A stretch of 64,000 nt of DNA from Alphaproteobacteria bacterium (GCA_024236055.1 JACKLF010000007.1:70260-134259), one strand, 5' to 3'; counted from the first letter of the stretch, positions 44,041 through 52,735 are shown. A program made the numbers and translations. Notes: generated by a model from the sequence alone, not told the origin.

Positions 44041-45003
44041 ATGGACCAGCGCGCTGCCCTGCATTCTCTGGTGACCCGCCATCAGGGCCCGCGCCCCTAT
44101 GGGCGCCCGGTCAAGGCGATTCCCGCCAAGATTCGCCGCTCGATGCATCCGCAGGAGGCGTTCCGCGCCACCCTGTCGGAATGCCTGGCGCAACTGACCG
44201 CCAATGCCGCGACCTTGCGGACCGGCCGTTCGGTGGAAGGGCTGCACCAGTTGCGCATCGCCTTTCGCCGGCTGGAAGTGACGCTGGGCGCCTTTGGCCG
44301 CGAGTTCGAACAGGAATGGCTGGAGGAGTTGCGCGGCCGCGCCAAGATTCTTTCGGGCCGGCTGGCGGGCGCACGCGACCTGGATGTCTTTGTCGGCTCG
44401 CTGCTGGACGGGGCGCTGGCCGCGCAGGGGCCCGTCATGCCCGCCGCGGGCGCCGATGCGCTGCGCGCCGCCGCCACGGCCCAGCGCGACACCGCCTGGG
44501 CCGCCGCCACCAGCTGCATCGCCAGCGCCGATTTCGCCCGCTTTCTGGATGACGTGGCGGCACTGGCTCAGTCGCGCCTGCCGCTGGGCCATGCGCGCAA
44601 GCTGACCGGCACCGCCAGGCGCATGCTGCGGCGCCAGGCGGCCCGCGTGGAAAAACGCGGCCGCGCCGCCCAAAGCCGCGAGGAGGCCGATCTGCACCGG
44701 CTGCGCATCGCGCTGAAAAAGCTGCGCTATACCGCCGAGTTTTTCGCGCCCCTGTTTCCGGCGCCGAAAGTGAAAGCCTATCTGGCCTGCGTGCGCCAGT
44801 TGCAGGAAGAGCTGGGGCACCTGAACGATGTCGCCCATGTGCGCCAGGTGATCGGCACCCTGCTGAAAGAACAGACAGACGGCGATATCCGCCTGGCGTC
44901 GGGCATGGTGCTGGGCTGGTATGGCGCCAGCACCCCGCGCACGGTGAAGAAGACGATGAAGCGCTATGGGCGCTTTCGCAGGCTCAAGCCGTTCTGGGCA
45001 TGA
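44041..45003 (+). CDS. CHAD domain protein
   Basis: This 320-residue helical protein has two CHAD repeats with conserved His/Arg/Lys positions (VEGLHQLRIAFRRLEV and ADLHRLRIALKKLRYTAEFF). CHAD domains bind polyphosphate and are often fused to a CYTH phosphatase domain; here CHAD stands alone. The basic C-terminal tail (KKTMKRYGRFRRLKPFW) would suit binding to a polyanion. It converges with the phosphatase gene and overlaps it by 20 bp. Confidence 0.88.
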   Translation: MDQRAALHSLVTRHQGPRPYGRPVKAIPAKIRRSMHPQEAFRATLSECLAQLTANAATLRTGRSVEGLHQLRIAFRRLEVTLGAFGREFEQEWLEELRGRAKILSGRLAGARDLDVFVGSLLDGALAAQGPVMPAAGADALRAAATAQRDTAWAAATSCIASADFARFLDDVAALAQSRLPLGHARKLTGTARRMLRRQAARVEKRGRAAQSREEADLHRLRIALKKLRYTAEFFAPLFPAPKVKAYLACVRQLQEELGHLNDVAHVRQVIGTLLKEQTDGDIRLASGMVLGWYGASTPRTVKKTMKRYGRFRRLKPFWA

Positions 45004-45583
45004 ATTCCAGGTTCAGCGCGGCGATGGCGGGCGCGCCCTCGGGCGTCAGTCGCAGCACCAGGATACGCGCCACGTCCAGGTCGGGCGGCATGGGCGCATC
45101 CATCGCCCAGCCGGTCGCCAGCGTATAGGCGGCGCGCAGCACGCCCAGATGGGCCACTGCCACCGCGTCGCCTTGGCCTGTTGCGGCATCGCGCAGGAAG
45201 GCGGCGACGCGGGCGTGCAGTTCGCCCGTGGATTCACCGCCAAGGGGCCGGAATTCTTCGCGCCGCGACGCGCCCGCCCGTTCAAAGGCGTCGTCGCCGA
45301 ACCGGTCCAGAATCTGCGCCCGCGTCAGCCCTTCCCACTGGCCCCAGTTCTGCTCCATCAGCCGGGCGTCCAGCATCGGCGCGCCAAGATTCAGGGCCTG
45401 CGCGGTTTGGCGGGCGCGCAGCATGGGGCTGCAAAAAACGCGCGCGGGCGTGATTGTTTCGGGCAGGCGCAGAGCGGCCATTTTCGCGCGCCCCGCATCG
45501 CTCAGCGCAATGTCGGTATGGCCCTGGATGCGTCCGGCGGCGTTCCAGTCGGTCGGCCCGTGGCGCAGCAGCGCGATCTTCAT
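44984..45583 (-). CDS. histidine phosphatase family protein
   Basis: This 199-residue protein has the RHG motif ALLRHGPTDWN with the phospho-accepting His, the arginine in SPMLRARQTAQAL, the conserved Glu in EQNWGQWEGLT and the second His in AVAHLGVLRA. It is a phosphoglycerate-mutase-like phosphatase; the substrate is unknown. Start at 45583 is fixed by the ATGA overlap with xth upstream. Confidence 0.9.
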   Translation of the reverse strand: MKIALLRHGPTDWNAAGRIQGHTDIALSDAGRAKMAALRLPETITPARVFCSPMLRARQTAQALNLGAPMLDARLMEQNWGQWEGLTRAQILDRFGDDAFERAGASRREEFRPLGGESTGELHARVAAFLRDAATGQGDAVAVAHLGVLRAAYTLATGWAMDAPMPPDLDVARILVLRLTPEGAPAIAALNLEFMPRTA

Positions 45584-46374
45584 GTGTCCAGTTCGACCAC
45601 GACCGGCACGTGATCGGACGCCTTCTGCCAGCCGCGCATCTTCTTGATGATCTTCTGGGATTTCAGCGCGCCCTTCAGGCCGGGGCTGGTCCAGACGTGA
45701 TCCAGGCGGCGGCCCCGGTCGGATGCTTCCCAGTCGGCGGCGCGATAGCTCCACCAGCTGTAGATCTTCTCGCTGTCGGGCACGAAGTGGCGCGTTACAT
45801 CGGTCCAGTCGAAGGCGGCCTGCACCTGGTTCAGCAGCCGCGTTTCCACCGGCGTGTGGCTGACGATCTTCAGAAGCTGCTTGTGGCTCCACACATCGTT
45901 TTCCAGCGGCGCGACGTTCAGGTCGCCCACCAGCACCACCGGGTCTTTGCGTTTGGCGGGACGGGCGGCGAAGAATTTTTCCATCGCGGCGAGGAAGTGC
46001 AGCTTGTGGTCGAACTTGTCGTTGGCTTTCGGATCGGGAATGTCGCCGCCGGCGGGGACATAGAAATTGTGCAGCTCCACGCCGTTTGAAAGCGTCACGC
46101 CCATGTGCCGGGCATGGCCCTCACGGCAGAAATCCTGCACGCCGGTTTCGCGGAAAGGCTGGCGCGCGACGATGGCCACGCCGTGATAGGCCTTCTGGCC
46201 GTGGATCGCCTGGTGGACATAGCCCAGCTTTTTGAAGGGCTCGGCCGGGAACAGGCCGTTCTCCACTTTTGTCTCCTGCAGGCACAGCACATCGGGCTGT
46301 TCGTCGCGCAGGAAAAGGGTGACCAGGTTGATCCGGTGGCGCACCGAATTGACGTTCCAGGTGGCGATTTTCAC
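45580..46374 (-). CDS. xth: exodeoxyribonuclease III
   Basis: This 264-residue AP endonuclease / 3'-5' exonuclease of the EEP superfamily acts in base-excision repair. Motifs in order: ATWNVNSVRHR, CLQETKVEN (metal-binding Glu), NFYVPAGGD, VLVGDLNVAP (Asp/Asn), and RLDHVW with KASDHVPV at the end. Complete. It leads a two-gene unit with the histidine phosphatase. Confidence 0.95.
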   Translation of the reverse strand: MKIATWNVNSVRHRINLVTLFLRDEQPDVLCLQETKVENGLFPAEPFKKLGYVHQAIHGQKAYHGVAIVARQPFRETGVQDFCREGHARHMGVTLSNGVELHNFYVPAGGDIPDPKANDKFDHKLHFLAAMEKFFAARPAKRKDPVVLVGDLNVAPLENDVWSHKQLLKIVSHTPVETRLLNQVQAAFDWTDVTRHFVPDSEKIYSWWSYRAADWEASDRGRRLDHVWTSPGLKGALKSQKIIKKMRGWQKASDHVPVVVELDT

Positions 46375-46520
46375 GACGTCCTCCGGGCGGGGCCCATTTC
46401 AGCCGGGCCGGGGCAATCCTTAACGGCCGCCGCGCCCAAGGGTTAATTTTTACAGCAATATCACCGGCTTGCAAATTATACTGCGATGCAGCATTGCATT
46501 TTTTGCATGCACTTGACCCA

Positions 46521-46548
46521 TTGAAATGCAGTCCTTCTGGTTTATATG
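46521..46548 (+). promoter_or_regulatory. candidate sigma-70 promoter for the small ORF at 46606
   Basis: TTGAAA (46521-46526) and TATATG (46543-46548) with a 16-bp spacer, in an AT-rich patch between divergent xth and the small gene. The preceding 60 bp contain repeated TGCA-centred motifs, which may be regulatory. Confidence 0.45.
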
Positions 46549-46605
46549 CAGCGCAACATAAGGTTCCGGCGGGTTGCCGGGGCCGCGCTGAAAAGGACTG
46601 CTTCC

Positions 46606-46734
46606 ATGACTTCCCCCATCGCACACCACATCCAGAACGACCGGATCGAAAACCTGGTGGCCGATGTCTTCCAGGCCGTGACCATCGCACTGGTGACCGG
46701 CGTCGGCCTTCTGACGGTCGCGCTCACCTTCTGA
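46606..46734 (+). CDS. 42-residue small membrane protein, unknown
   Basis: The product begins MTSPIAHHIQNDRIENLVAD and continues with one hydrophobic helix (VFQAVTIALVTGVGLLTVAL). AAAAGGA lies about 9 bp before the ATG and a plausible promoter lies upstream, so a real gene is likely in spite of its size. The 3' end overlaps the convergent tsaD by 11 bp. No family recognised. Confidence 0.5.
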   Translation: MTSPIAHHIQNDRIENLVADVFQAVTIALVTGVGLLTVALTF

Positions 46735-47839
46735 GTGGATTGCCTGTTTCCGCTTCCGGGGCGCTGGCCAGCGGCCAGCGCGCCCGGGGGGAAACGGCAA
46801 GCGCCTGACTCAACATCTGATTAAACGGCTGCGCGGTCTCGTTCTGCGCAAGCATCTCCAGCCCCGCCCAGGCGATCATCGCCGCATTGTCGGTGCAAAG
46901 GCGCGGCGGCGGGATTTTTACCGCAAAGCCCTCAACGCCTGCCAGCCGGTCCAGCGCCGCGCCGATCGCCTGATTGGCCGCCACGCCGCCGGCCACCACC
47001 AGCACATTTTGCGCCGCGTGGCGAAAGTCGCGCCGGAACATTTCCATCGCCGCTGCCGTGCGGTCGGCCAGGATGTCGATCACCGCGGCCTGAAAGCTGG
47101 CTGCGGCGTCTTCCACGGAAAGATCCGGCTGCTGCTGAACCGCAAGGCGCAGCGCCGTTTTGAGTCCTGAAAAAGAGAAATCAGCGCCCGGCCGCGCATT
47201 GTGGCCGGTCACCAGCGGGCGCGGCAGGTCGATGGCGCGGCCATTGCCGGAACGCGCGGCGGCTTCCACCGCCGGGCCGCCCGGATAGGGCAGGCCCAGA
47301 ATCTTGGCGGCCTTGTCGAAGGCCTCGCCCACCGCATCGTCGATGGTGCTGCCATAGAGGCGAAAATCGTCGGCACCGCCCACGCCCAGAAGCTGGCAAT
47401 GGCCGCCCGACACCAGCAGCAGCAGGAAGGGAAAATCCGCGCCATGGGTCATGCGCGCGGTCAGGGCATGGCCCTTCAGGTGATTGACCGCCAGCAATGG
47501 CTTGTTCGCCGCCAGCGCCAGGCCCTTGGCCGTGGTCAGCCCCACCATCACCCCGCCGATCAGCCCGGGCCCCGCCGTGGCGGCGATGCCGTCGAGATCG
47601 GCCAGCGTCAGGCCCGCATCGTCCAGCGCACGGCCGATGATGCCGTCCAGGATTTCCAGATGCGCGCGGCTGGCGATTTCCGGCACCACGCCGCCATAGG
47701 GGGCATGGGCTTCGGTCTGGCTGAACACGACATTGGACAGGATTTCGCCGGGGCCGGGGGGCAGCCCGCGCACCACCGCCGCCGCGGTTTCGTCGCAGCT
47801 GGTCTCGATGCCCAATATGGTGAGGCCCTTGCCTGTCAT
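46724..47839 (-). CDS. tsaD: tRNA N6-adenosine threonylcarbamoyltransferase TsaD
   Basis: TsaD transfers the threonylcarbamoyl group to A37 of tRNA together with TsaB and TsaE. The 371-residue ASKHA-fold protein has the N-terminal motif ILGIETSCDETAAAVV, the segment GGVVPEIASRAHLE carrying one metal histidine, and the later HLKGHALTARM with the others. Start MTGKGLTILG at 47839 is preferred to ATG 47875. It diverges from hemD. Confidence 0.94.
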   Translation of the reverse strand: MTGKGLTILGIETSCDETAAAVVRGLPPGPGEILSNVVFSQTEAHAPYGGVVPEIASRAHLEILDGIIGRALDDAGLTLADLDGIAATAGPGLIGGVMVGLTTAKGLALAANKPLLAVNHLKGHALTARMTHGADFPFLLLLVSGGHCQLLGVGGADDFRLYGSTIDDAVGEAFDKAAKILGLPYPGGPAVEAAARSGNGRAIDLPRPLVTGHNARPGADFSFSGLKTALRLAVQQQPDLSVEDAAASFQAAVIDILADRTAAAMEMFRRDFRHAAQNVLVVAGGVAANQAIGAALDRLAGVEGFAVKIPPPRLCTDNAAMIAWAGLEMLAQNETAQPFNQMLSQALAVSPRARWPLASAPEAETGNPLRR

Positions 47840-47908
47840 GGGGCGCTCGTCTACTCCCAAAAGCCCCCAAATCAAAGGTTTGGGATCAAGGATTAGAGAT
47901 CAAAACCC

Positions 47909-48733
47909 ATGCGGATATTGATCACCCGCCCCGCCGAAGACGGCGCCCAGATCGCTGCGCGCCTGGCTGAGATGGGCCATGAAGGGCTGGTCGCGCCCCT
48001 GCTGACGCCGCGCTATCCGGCGCCGGGCGACTCCGATTTCGCCGAACCCGATTTCACCGGCGTGCAGGCGATCCTGATCACCAGCGCCAATGGCGTGCGC
48101 GCTTTGGTTCATTGGATACACGGACCCGCCTCCCCCTTTGCGCGCAGCGCCCAAAAGGGGGAGGTGGCCGCAGCGATCGAGGCGCAGCCGAGAGGAAGCG
48201 AAGGCCGGAGGGGGTTGTTCAAAATACCCGTTTTCGCGGTGGGACCGCAGACCGCCGAAGAAGCGCGCCAGGCGGGTTTCGGCGATGTGCGCGATTCCGA
48301 TGGCGATGCGCGAACGCTTGCGAAACACACGGCGCGATGGACCAGTCCTGAGAAGGGCAGCCTGCTGCATGTCTGCAGCCGCGAGGCGCCGGGCACATTG
48401 GCCAGCGCATTGGGCGAAGCCGGTTTCGATGTGCGCCCTGCGGCGCTTTACCGGGTCGAGGCGGCAACGGCGCTGCCCGACACGGTCCTGCAGGCACTGG
48501 CAGATGGCCAGATCGATGCGGCGATGTTCTTTTCGCCGCGTAGTGCGGCGATCTTTCGCGAATGCCTGTCGCGGTCGCCGGATGCGATACGCCTGGCGGC
48601 GTCCCTGGCCGCTTCCATGACCGCGCTTTGCATCAGCGCCCAGACGGCGGCGGCGCTGGCCCCGCTGGGCTTTGCCGCGACCAGGATCGCGGACCGCCCC
48701 AACCAGGATGCCATGCTCGCCCTGGTGGTATAA
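47909..48733 (+). CDS. hemD: uroporphyrinogen-III synthase with in-frame palindromic-element insertion
   Basis: HemD closes hydroxymethylbilane to uroporphyrinogen III in haem synthesis. The 274-residue product starts MRILITRPAEDGAQIAARL and has the family blocks ITSANGVRAL, PVFAVGPQTAEEARQAGF and AAMFFSPRSAAIF. Between RAL and PVFAVG, where family members have only a few residues, lies a segment of about 38 residues encoded largely by repeat copy R5 (residues about 74-103, including SPFARSAQKGEVAAAIEAQP). The frame stays open. hemC, the usual partner, is not adjacent. Confidence 0.85.
   Translation: MRILITRPAEDGAQIAARLAEMGHEGLVAPLLTPRYPAPGDSDFAEPDFTGVQAILITSANGVRALVHWIHGPASPFARSAQKGEVAAAIEAQPRGSEGRRGLFKIPVFAVGPQTAEEARQAGFGDVRDSDGDARTLAKHTARWTSPEKGSLLHVCSREAPGTLASALGEAGFDVRPAALYRVEAATALPDTVLQALADGQIDAAMFFSPRSAAIFRECLSRSPDAIRLAASLAASMTALCISAQTAAALAPLGFAATRIADRPNQDAMLALVV
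48129..48216 (-). repeat. interspersed palindromic element, copy R5, inside hemD
   Basis: This 88-bp element in reverse orientation starts CCTCCCCCTTTGCGCGC, pairs with AAAAGGGGGAGG, and ends CGGAGGGGGTT. It shares CAGCGATCGAG and GAGAGGAAGC with the complement of R1. It is inside the hemD reading frame and is translated without a stop. Confidence 0.88.
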
Positions 48734-48771
48734 CCGGCCATAATTGGCGGAATACCGGCATTAACCTGCTA

Positions 48772-48799
48772 TTTACGCAGCCAATGTACAACCTATAAT
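48772..48799 (+). promoter_or_regulatory. candidate sigma-70 promoter upstream of the ATP-grasp triad
   Basis: TTTACG (48772-48777) and a perfect TATAAT (48794-48799) with a 16-bp spacer. Transcription from here would give a leader of about 225 nt before the ATG at 49031. Confidence 0.55.
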
Positions 48800-48880
48800 T
48801 GTGCCTTGGGGCCTTCCCCACCGGCCCCATCCTGCGGCCATCGGCGCGGCATTCCCCGGCGCCGCCCGGCGGCCCCGGAC

Positions 48881-48923
48881 GGGTGGACAGGCGGCCCATG
48901 GCAGTTGTGCCGCCTGTCCACCC
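48881..48923. repeat. perfect 15-bp hairpin in the leader of the ATP-grasp gene
   Basis: GGGTGGACAGGCGGC (48881-48895) pairs perfectly with 48909-48923 around a 13-base loop. There is no T-run, so it does not look like a simple terminator. It lies between the candidate promoter and the ATG at 49031. The rest of 48734-49030 holds no gene that I can support. Confidence 0.7.
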
Positions 48924-49030
48924 TCATTCCATGCATTTTGATCGCGCTTTCGAAGGAAAGGTGGCGCGCTTGCATCCAAATCGAGCAAAGCCGCTTGCGG
49001 CCCACACGATTTCGGTTGCACACTTCGCGT

Positions 49031-50551
49031 ATGCAGCATGAGGCCTTTGCCAACACGGAAGACTTTGGCGGTCCCGATGTGGCGCCCGGACCGGGGCGCA
49101 TCTCAAGGCCCGGCGCCGACGCGCCTTACGCGGACTATGAACTCGGCAAGCCCTATGACGAGATGTTCACCCGCGAGGGCGCGGTGCGCGGTCCCTATGC
49201 GGCGCTGGATTCGCGGCTCTCAACCCTTTCGCTGGAAGAACTGGTGCGCCGCCAGCAGACCTGCGAGCAGAGCTTCCTGCACCAGGGCATCACCTTCACC
49301 GTCTACAGCGACAACCGCGCCACCGAACGGATCATTCCCACCGACCTTCTGCCGCGCATCATCACCGCGTCCGAATGGGCGCGGCTGGAAGCGGGCCTGA
49401 CCCAGCGCATCGTCGCGCTGAACCTGTTCCTGCGCGACATCTACAATGAAGGCCGGGTGCTGAAGGACGGGGTGATTCCGCGCACCCTGATCTATGGCTC
49501 CAAGCATTATCGCCGCGAGATGCGCGGGCTTCCCGTGCCCCATGGCGCCTATGTGAACATCTGCGGCAGCGACATGATCCGCAACGAGGCGGGCGACTTC
49601 GTGGTGCTGGAAGACAATCTGCGCGTGCCCTCGGGCGTCAGCTACATGCTGGCGAACCGCGACGTGGCCCGCCGCGCCTTTCCCGCGGTGTTCCGCTCCA
49701 TGGGCGTGCGCCCGATCGAGCATTACCCGCTGGAGCTGCTGGCGACGCTGCGCTCGCTGACGCCCTTTACCGAGGATGTCTCCATCGCGGTGCTGACGCC
49801 CGGCGTGTTCAACAGCGCCTATTTCGAGCATGCCTTCCTGGCGCGCCAGATGGGCGTGGAGCTGGTGGAAGGCCGCGACCTGCTGGTCAACGACAATGTC
49901 GTCTATACCCGCACCACGTCTGGCCTGAAGCGCATCGACGTCATCTACCGGCGCATCGACGACGATTTCATCGATCCGCTGAACTTCCGCGAGGATTCGG
50001 CGCTGGGCGTGCCGGGCCTGTTCAACGCCTATCGCGCCGGCAATGTGACTATCGCCAATGCGCTGGGCACGGGCGTTGCCGACGACAAGGCGGTCTATGC
50101 CTATGTGCCGCGCCTGATCCGCTATTACCTGGCCGAAGAGCCGATCCTGAACAATGTCGAGACCTTCCTGTGCCGCGAGGAAAAGTCGCTGAGCCATGTG
50201 CTGGCCAACCTGGACAAGCTGGTGGTCAAGGCGGTCGGCGAGTCGGGCGGCTATGGCATGCTGGTGGGGCCGCACGCCTCCCAGAAGGAGCGCGATGAAT
50301 TCGCCGCCAAGATCAAGGCCGATCCCGACAATTACATCGCCCAGCCCACCATCCAGCTTTCCACCGCCCCGACCTTTGTCGGCAATGGGGTGGAAGCGCG
50401 CCATGTCGACCTGCGCCCCTTCATCCTGCATGGCGCCGAGACCAAGATCGTGCCCGGCGCGCTGACCCGCGTGGCGTTGAAGCGCGGATCGCTGGTCGTG
50501 AACAGTTCGCAGGGCGGCGGGTCCAAGGATACCTGGGTGTTGTCGCAGTGA
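49031..50551 (+). CDS. circularly permuted ATP-grasp type 2 protein
   Basis: This 506-residue protein has the family blocks LNLFLRDIYNEGRVLKDGVIP, YVNICGSDMIRNEAGDFVVLEDNLRVPSG and VVKAVGESGGYGMLVG (ATP-binding). The ATP-grasp, alpha-E and transglutaminase genes form a known conserved triad, predicted to make or modify peptides by amide ligation; the product is unknown. ATG 49031 precedes the conserved region; the open frame further upstream crosses the leader hairpin and is unlikely to be coding. Confidence 0.9.
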   Translation: MQHEAFANTEDFGGPDVAPGPGRISRPGADAPYADYELGKPYDEMFTREGAVRGPYAALDSRLSTLSLEELVRRQQTCEQSFLHQGITFTVYSDNRATERIIPTDLLPRIITASEWARLEAGLTQRIVALNLFLRDIYNEGRVLKDGVIPRTLIYGSKHYRREMRGLPVPHGAYVNICGSDMIRNEAGDFVVLEDNLRVPSGVSYMLANRDVARRAFPAVFRSMGVRPIEHYPLELLATLRSLTPFTEDVSIAVLTPGVFNSAYFEHAFLARQMGVELVEGRDLLVNDNVVYTRTTSGLKRIDVIYRRIDDDFIDPLNFREDSALGVPGLFNAYRAGNVTIANALGTGVADDKAVYAYVPRLIRYYLAEEPILNNVETFLCREEKSLSHVLANLDKLVVKAVGESGGYGMLVGPHASQKERDEFAAKIKADPDNYIAQPTIQLSTAPTFVGNGVEARHVDLRPFILHGAETKIVPGALTRVALKRGSLVVNSSQGGGSKDTWVLSQ

Positions 50552-50564
50552 TTTTGGGGGGCCA

Positions 50565-51512
50565 TTGCTAAGCCGCGTCGCCGAGTCGCTCTATTGGATG
50601 AGCCGTTATGTCGAGCGGGCCGAGCACACCGCCCGCCTGATCGCGGTCAAGCTGGATTCCATGGTCGAACAGTCGCCCGACGAGGCGGCCGCCTCCTGGG
50701 GCCGGGTGGTCCAGGCGCTGACGGGCGAGAAGCTGGAGGCCCATCAGGTCGACGCCTTCGCCATCACCCGCAGGCTGGCATTCGACACCGAAAATGACGC
50801 CTCGCTGATCAATTCGCTGTCCATGGCGCGCTACAATGCCCGTCAGGTGCGCGAGGCCCTGTCCAACGAGGTTTGGGAAAACCTCAACCGGCTATATCTG
50901 CGCCTGTCGCCGGTGACGATGGATTCCATCTGGGTGCATACGCCCGCACGCCTGTTCCGCGAGGCGCTGGAGGACATGCACGCGCTGGAAGGCGTGACCT
51001 ATTCCACCCTGTCCCATGGCGAAGGCTGGTACTTCCTGGAACTGGGCCGCCACATCGAACGGGTGCAGCTGGTCGGCCGGCTGCTGAACCTGCATTTCAA
51101 CGCCGCCGCCACGGAAGGCGCGGTCAGCCCCAAATATTTCGACTGGCTGGTGCTGCTGAAATTCTGCACCGCCTTCGAGCCCTATACCAAGCGCTATACC
51201 GCCTCGATCCGTCCGCAGAAGATCGCCGAATTCCTGCTGTTCGACGCGGAATTTCCCCACTCCATCTGCTTTTCCATCGACCGCATGACCGAGGCATTGG
51301 CCCATGTCGCGCCCGGCGCGGCGCCGGCGCGCCGCGCGGCGGTGGAACGGCTGGCCGGCCGGCTGAAATCGGCGGTGGACTTCGGCCAGATCGACGACCT
51401 GATGAATGGCGGCATCGACAGCTTCATCGCCGATGTCATCAAGCAGTGCGAGCAGATCCACCACCAGCTTTACCAGTCCTACATAACCTATGGCGCGGAG
51501 ACTGTTCTTTAA
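50565..51512 (+). CDS. alpha-E domain protein (DUF403)
   Basis: This 315-residue all-helical protein has the starting motif LSRVAESLYWMSRYVERAEHTARLI and the later ESDVVxxxH-like segment YFLELGRHIERVQLVGRLL. It is the second member of the ATP-grasp/alpha-E/transglutaminase triad and presumably forms a complex with the ATP-grasp enzyme. TTG start at 50565 behind a G-rich ribosome-binding site. The stop is 4 bp before repeat copy R6, which separates it from the third gene. Confidence 0.9.
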   Translation: MLSRVAESLYWMSRYVERAEHTARLIAVKLDSMVEQSPDEAAASWGRVVQALTGEKLEAHQVDAFAITRRLAFDTENDASLINSLSMARYNARQVREALSNEVWENLNRLYLRLSPVTMDSIWVHTPARLFREALEDMHALEGVTYSTLSHGEGWYFLELGRHIERVQLVGRLLNLHFNAAATEGAVSPKYFDWLVLLKFCTAFEPYTKRYTASIRPQKIAEFLLFDAEFPHSICFSIDRMTEALAHVAPGAAPARRAAVERLAGRLKSAVDFGQIDDLMNGGIDSFIADVIKQCEQIHHQLYQSYITYGAETVL

Positions 51513-51627
51513 TGATCCCCCTCTGGCTTTCGCAACTTTGCTTGATGCGCCGCGCCGGCTACGCGCCGCATCTGCGCATTGCTTCAGCCATCTCCCCCTT
51601 TGAGGCGCTTGCGCGCCAAAGGGGGAG
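51513..51627 (+). repeat. interspersed palindromic element, copy R6
   Basis: Longest copy (about 110 bp). The edge TGATCCCCCTCTGG follows the alpha-E stop. A long, diverged inner palindrome (GATGCGCCGCGCC...GGCGCGTAGC-like, then GCATCTGCGC) precedes the right hairpin CTCCCCCTTTGAGGCGC...AAAGGGGGAG. It lies inside an operon, between genes 2 and 3 of the triad. Confidence 0.8.
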
Positions 51628-51654
51628 AGAGCCTGCGCGTGCGGAGAGGTCCTG

Positions 51655-52620
51655 ATGTTCTATTCGATCCGGCATGTCACCCGCTTCCGCTATTCCGCGC
51701 CGGTGCGCGAGAGCGTGATGGAGCTGCGGATGCAGCCGCGTTCCGAAGGGCCGCAGACGCTGCGTTCCTTCCAGATCGCCACGAACCCGCGCGCCCAGCT
51801 CTATGCCTATACCGATCACCTGGGCAATGCGGTCTATCACTTCAACATGCTGCGCGAGCATGAGGAGCTTCGGATCGAGGCCCAGGCCGTGGTCGAGATG
51901 GCGCCTTTCCCCGAACGGCCCGCAAAGCTCGATGACCTGGAATGGAGCCGCTACAACGGCTTCAACCTGAACGACGATCATTTCGACATGCTGGAGCCGT
52001 CGAAATATGCCCGGCCGTCCCCCGAACTGGACGCCTTCATGCGCATCGCGGACCTGCAAAAGCCGGTGGGCGACCCCTTGAGCGCGCTTCTGACGCTTCA
52101 GCGCGGCATCTATGATTCTTTTGAATATCAAAGCGGCATCACCGAGGTGAATTCGCCCATCGAGGTGGCGCTGGAGCAGCGGCGCGGCGTGTGCCAGGAC
52201 TTCGCCCACATCATGACCGCCATCGCGCGCCAGTGGGGCATTCCCGCCCGCTATGTCTCCGGCTATCTCTATCACAAGGGCACGCGCGACCGCTCGTCCG
52301 CCGACGCCACCCATGCCTGGGTCGAAGCCTGGCTGCCCAGCATCGGCTGGATCGGCTTCGATCCCACCAACAATATCATGGCTGCCGAACGCCATGTGCG
52401 TGCGGCGGTGGGGCGCGACTATGGCGATACCCCGCCCACCCGCGGCACCTACAAGGGCGGCGCCGACAGCGAACTGTCCATCGCCGTGGCGCTGGAGCCG
52501 ACCGCCGCGCCGGTGCGCCACGAGGATTTCCTGAAGGTGGCCCGGCCCATGAGTTCGCCGGCGCCCACCCCCTCGATGCCGGAGCGGCTATACCACCAGC
52601 AGCAGCAACAACAGCAATAA
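51655..52620 (+). CDS. transglutaminase-like protein of the alpha-E triad
   Basis: This 321-residue protein has an N-terminal beta domain (FYSIRHVTRFRYSAPVRESV) and a papain-like transglutaminase core with the catalytic Cys in RRGVCQDFAHIM, the His in DATHAWVEAW and the Asp in WIGFDPTN. Third gene of the triad; it probably hydrolyses or transfers peptide bonds. The C-terminus ends in seven consecutive glutamines from a CAG/CAA run, a slippage-prone tail outside the fold. Confidence 0.9.
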   Translation: MFYSIRHVTRFRYSAPVRESVMELRMQPRSEGPQTLRSFQIATNPRAQLYAYTDHLGNAVYHFNMLREHEELRIEAQAVVEMAPFPERPAKLDDLEWSRYNGFNLNDDHFDMLEPSKYARPSPELDAFMRIADLQKPVGDPLSALLTLQRGIYDSFEYQSGITEVNSPIEVALEQRRGVCQDFAHIMTAIARQWGIPARYVSGYLYHKGTRDRSSADATHAWVEAWLPSIGWIGFDPTNNIMAAERHVRAAVGRDYGDTPPTRGTYKGGADSELSIAVALEPTAAPVRHEDFLKVARPMSSPAPTPSMPERLYHQQQQQQQ

Positions 52621-52735
52621 TAGGGCGCGTTCTTGTGCGCCCTGAGTTCGTCGCGCCTTCGCTCACGTACGTCTTGTACGCATCGCTCGGCGCTCCTGCT
52701 CAGGCCGCAAAATCGACGCGCCCGGGAAAGCGGAA

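Noticed and set aside
48806..49030. 75-codon N-terminal extension of the ATP-grasp protein
   Set aside because: It translates the leader hairpin and has no protein-like composition; ATG 49031 precedes the conserved domain.
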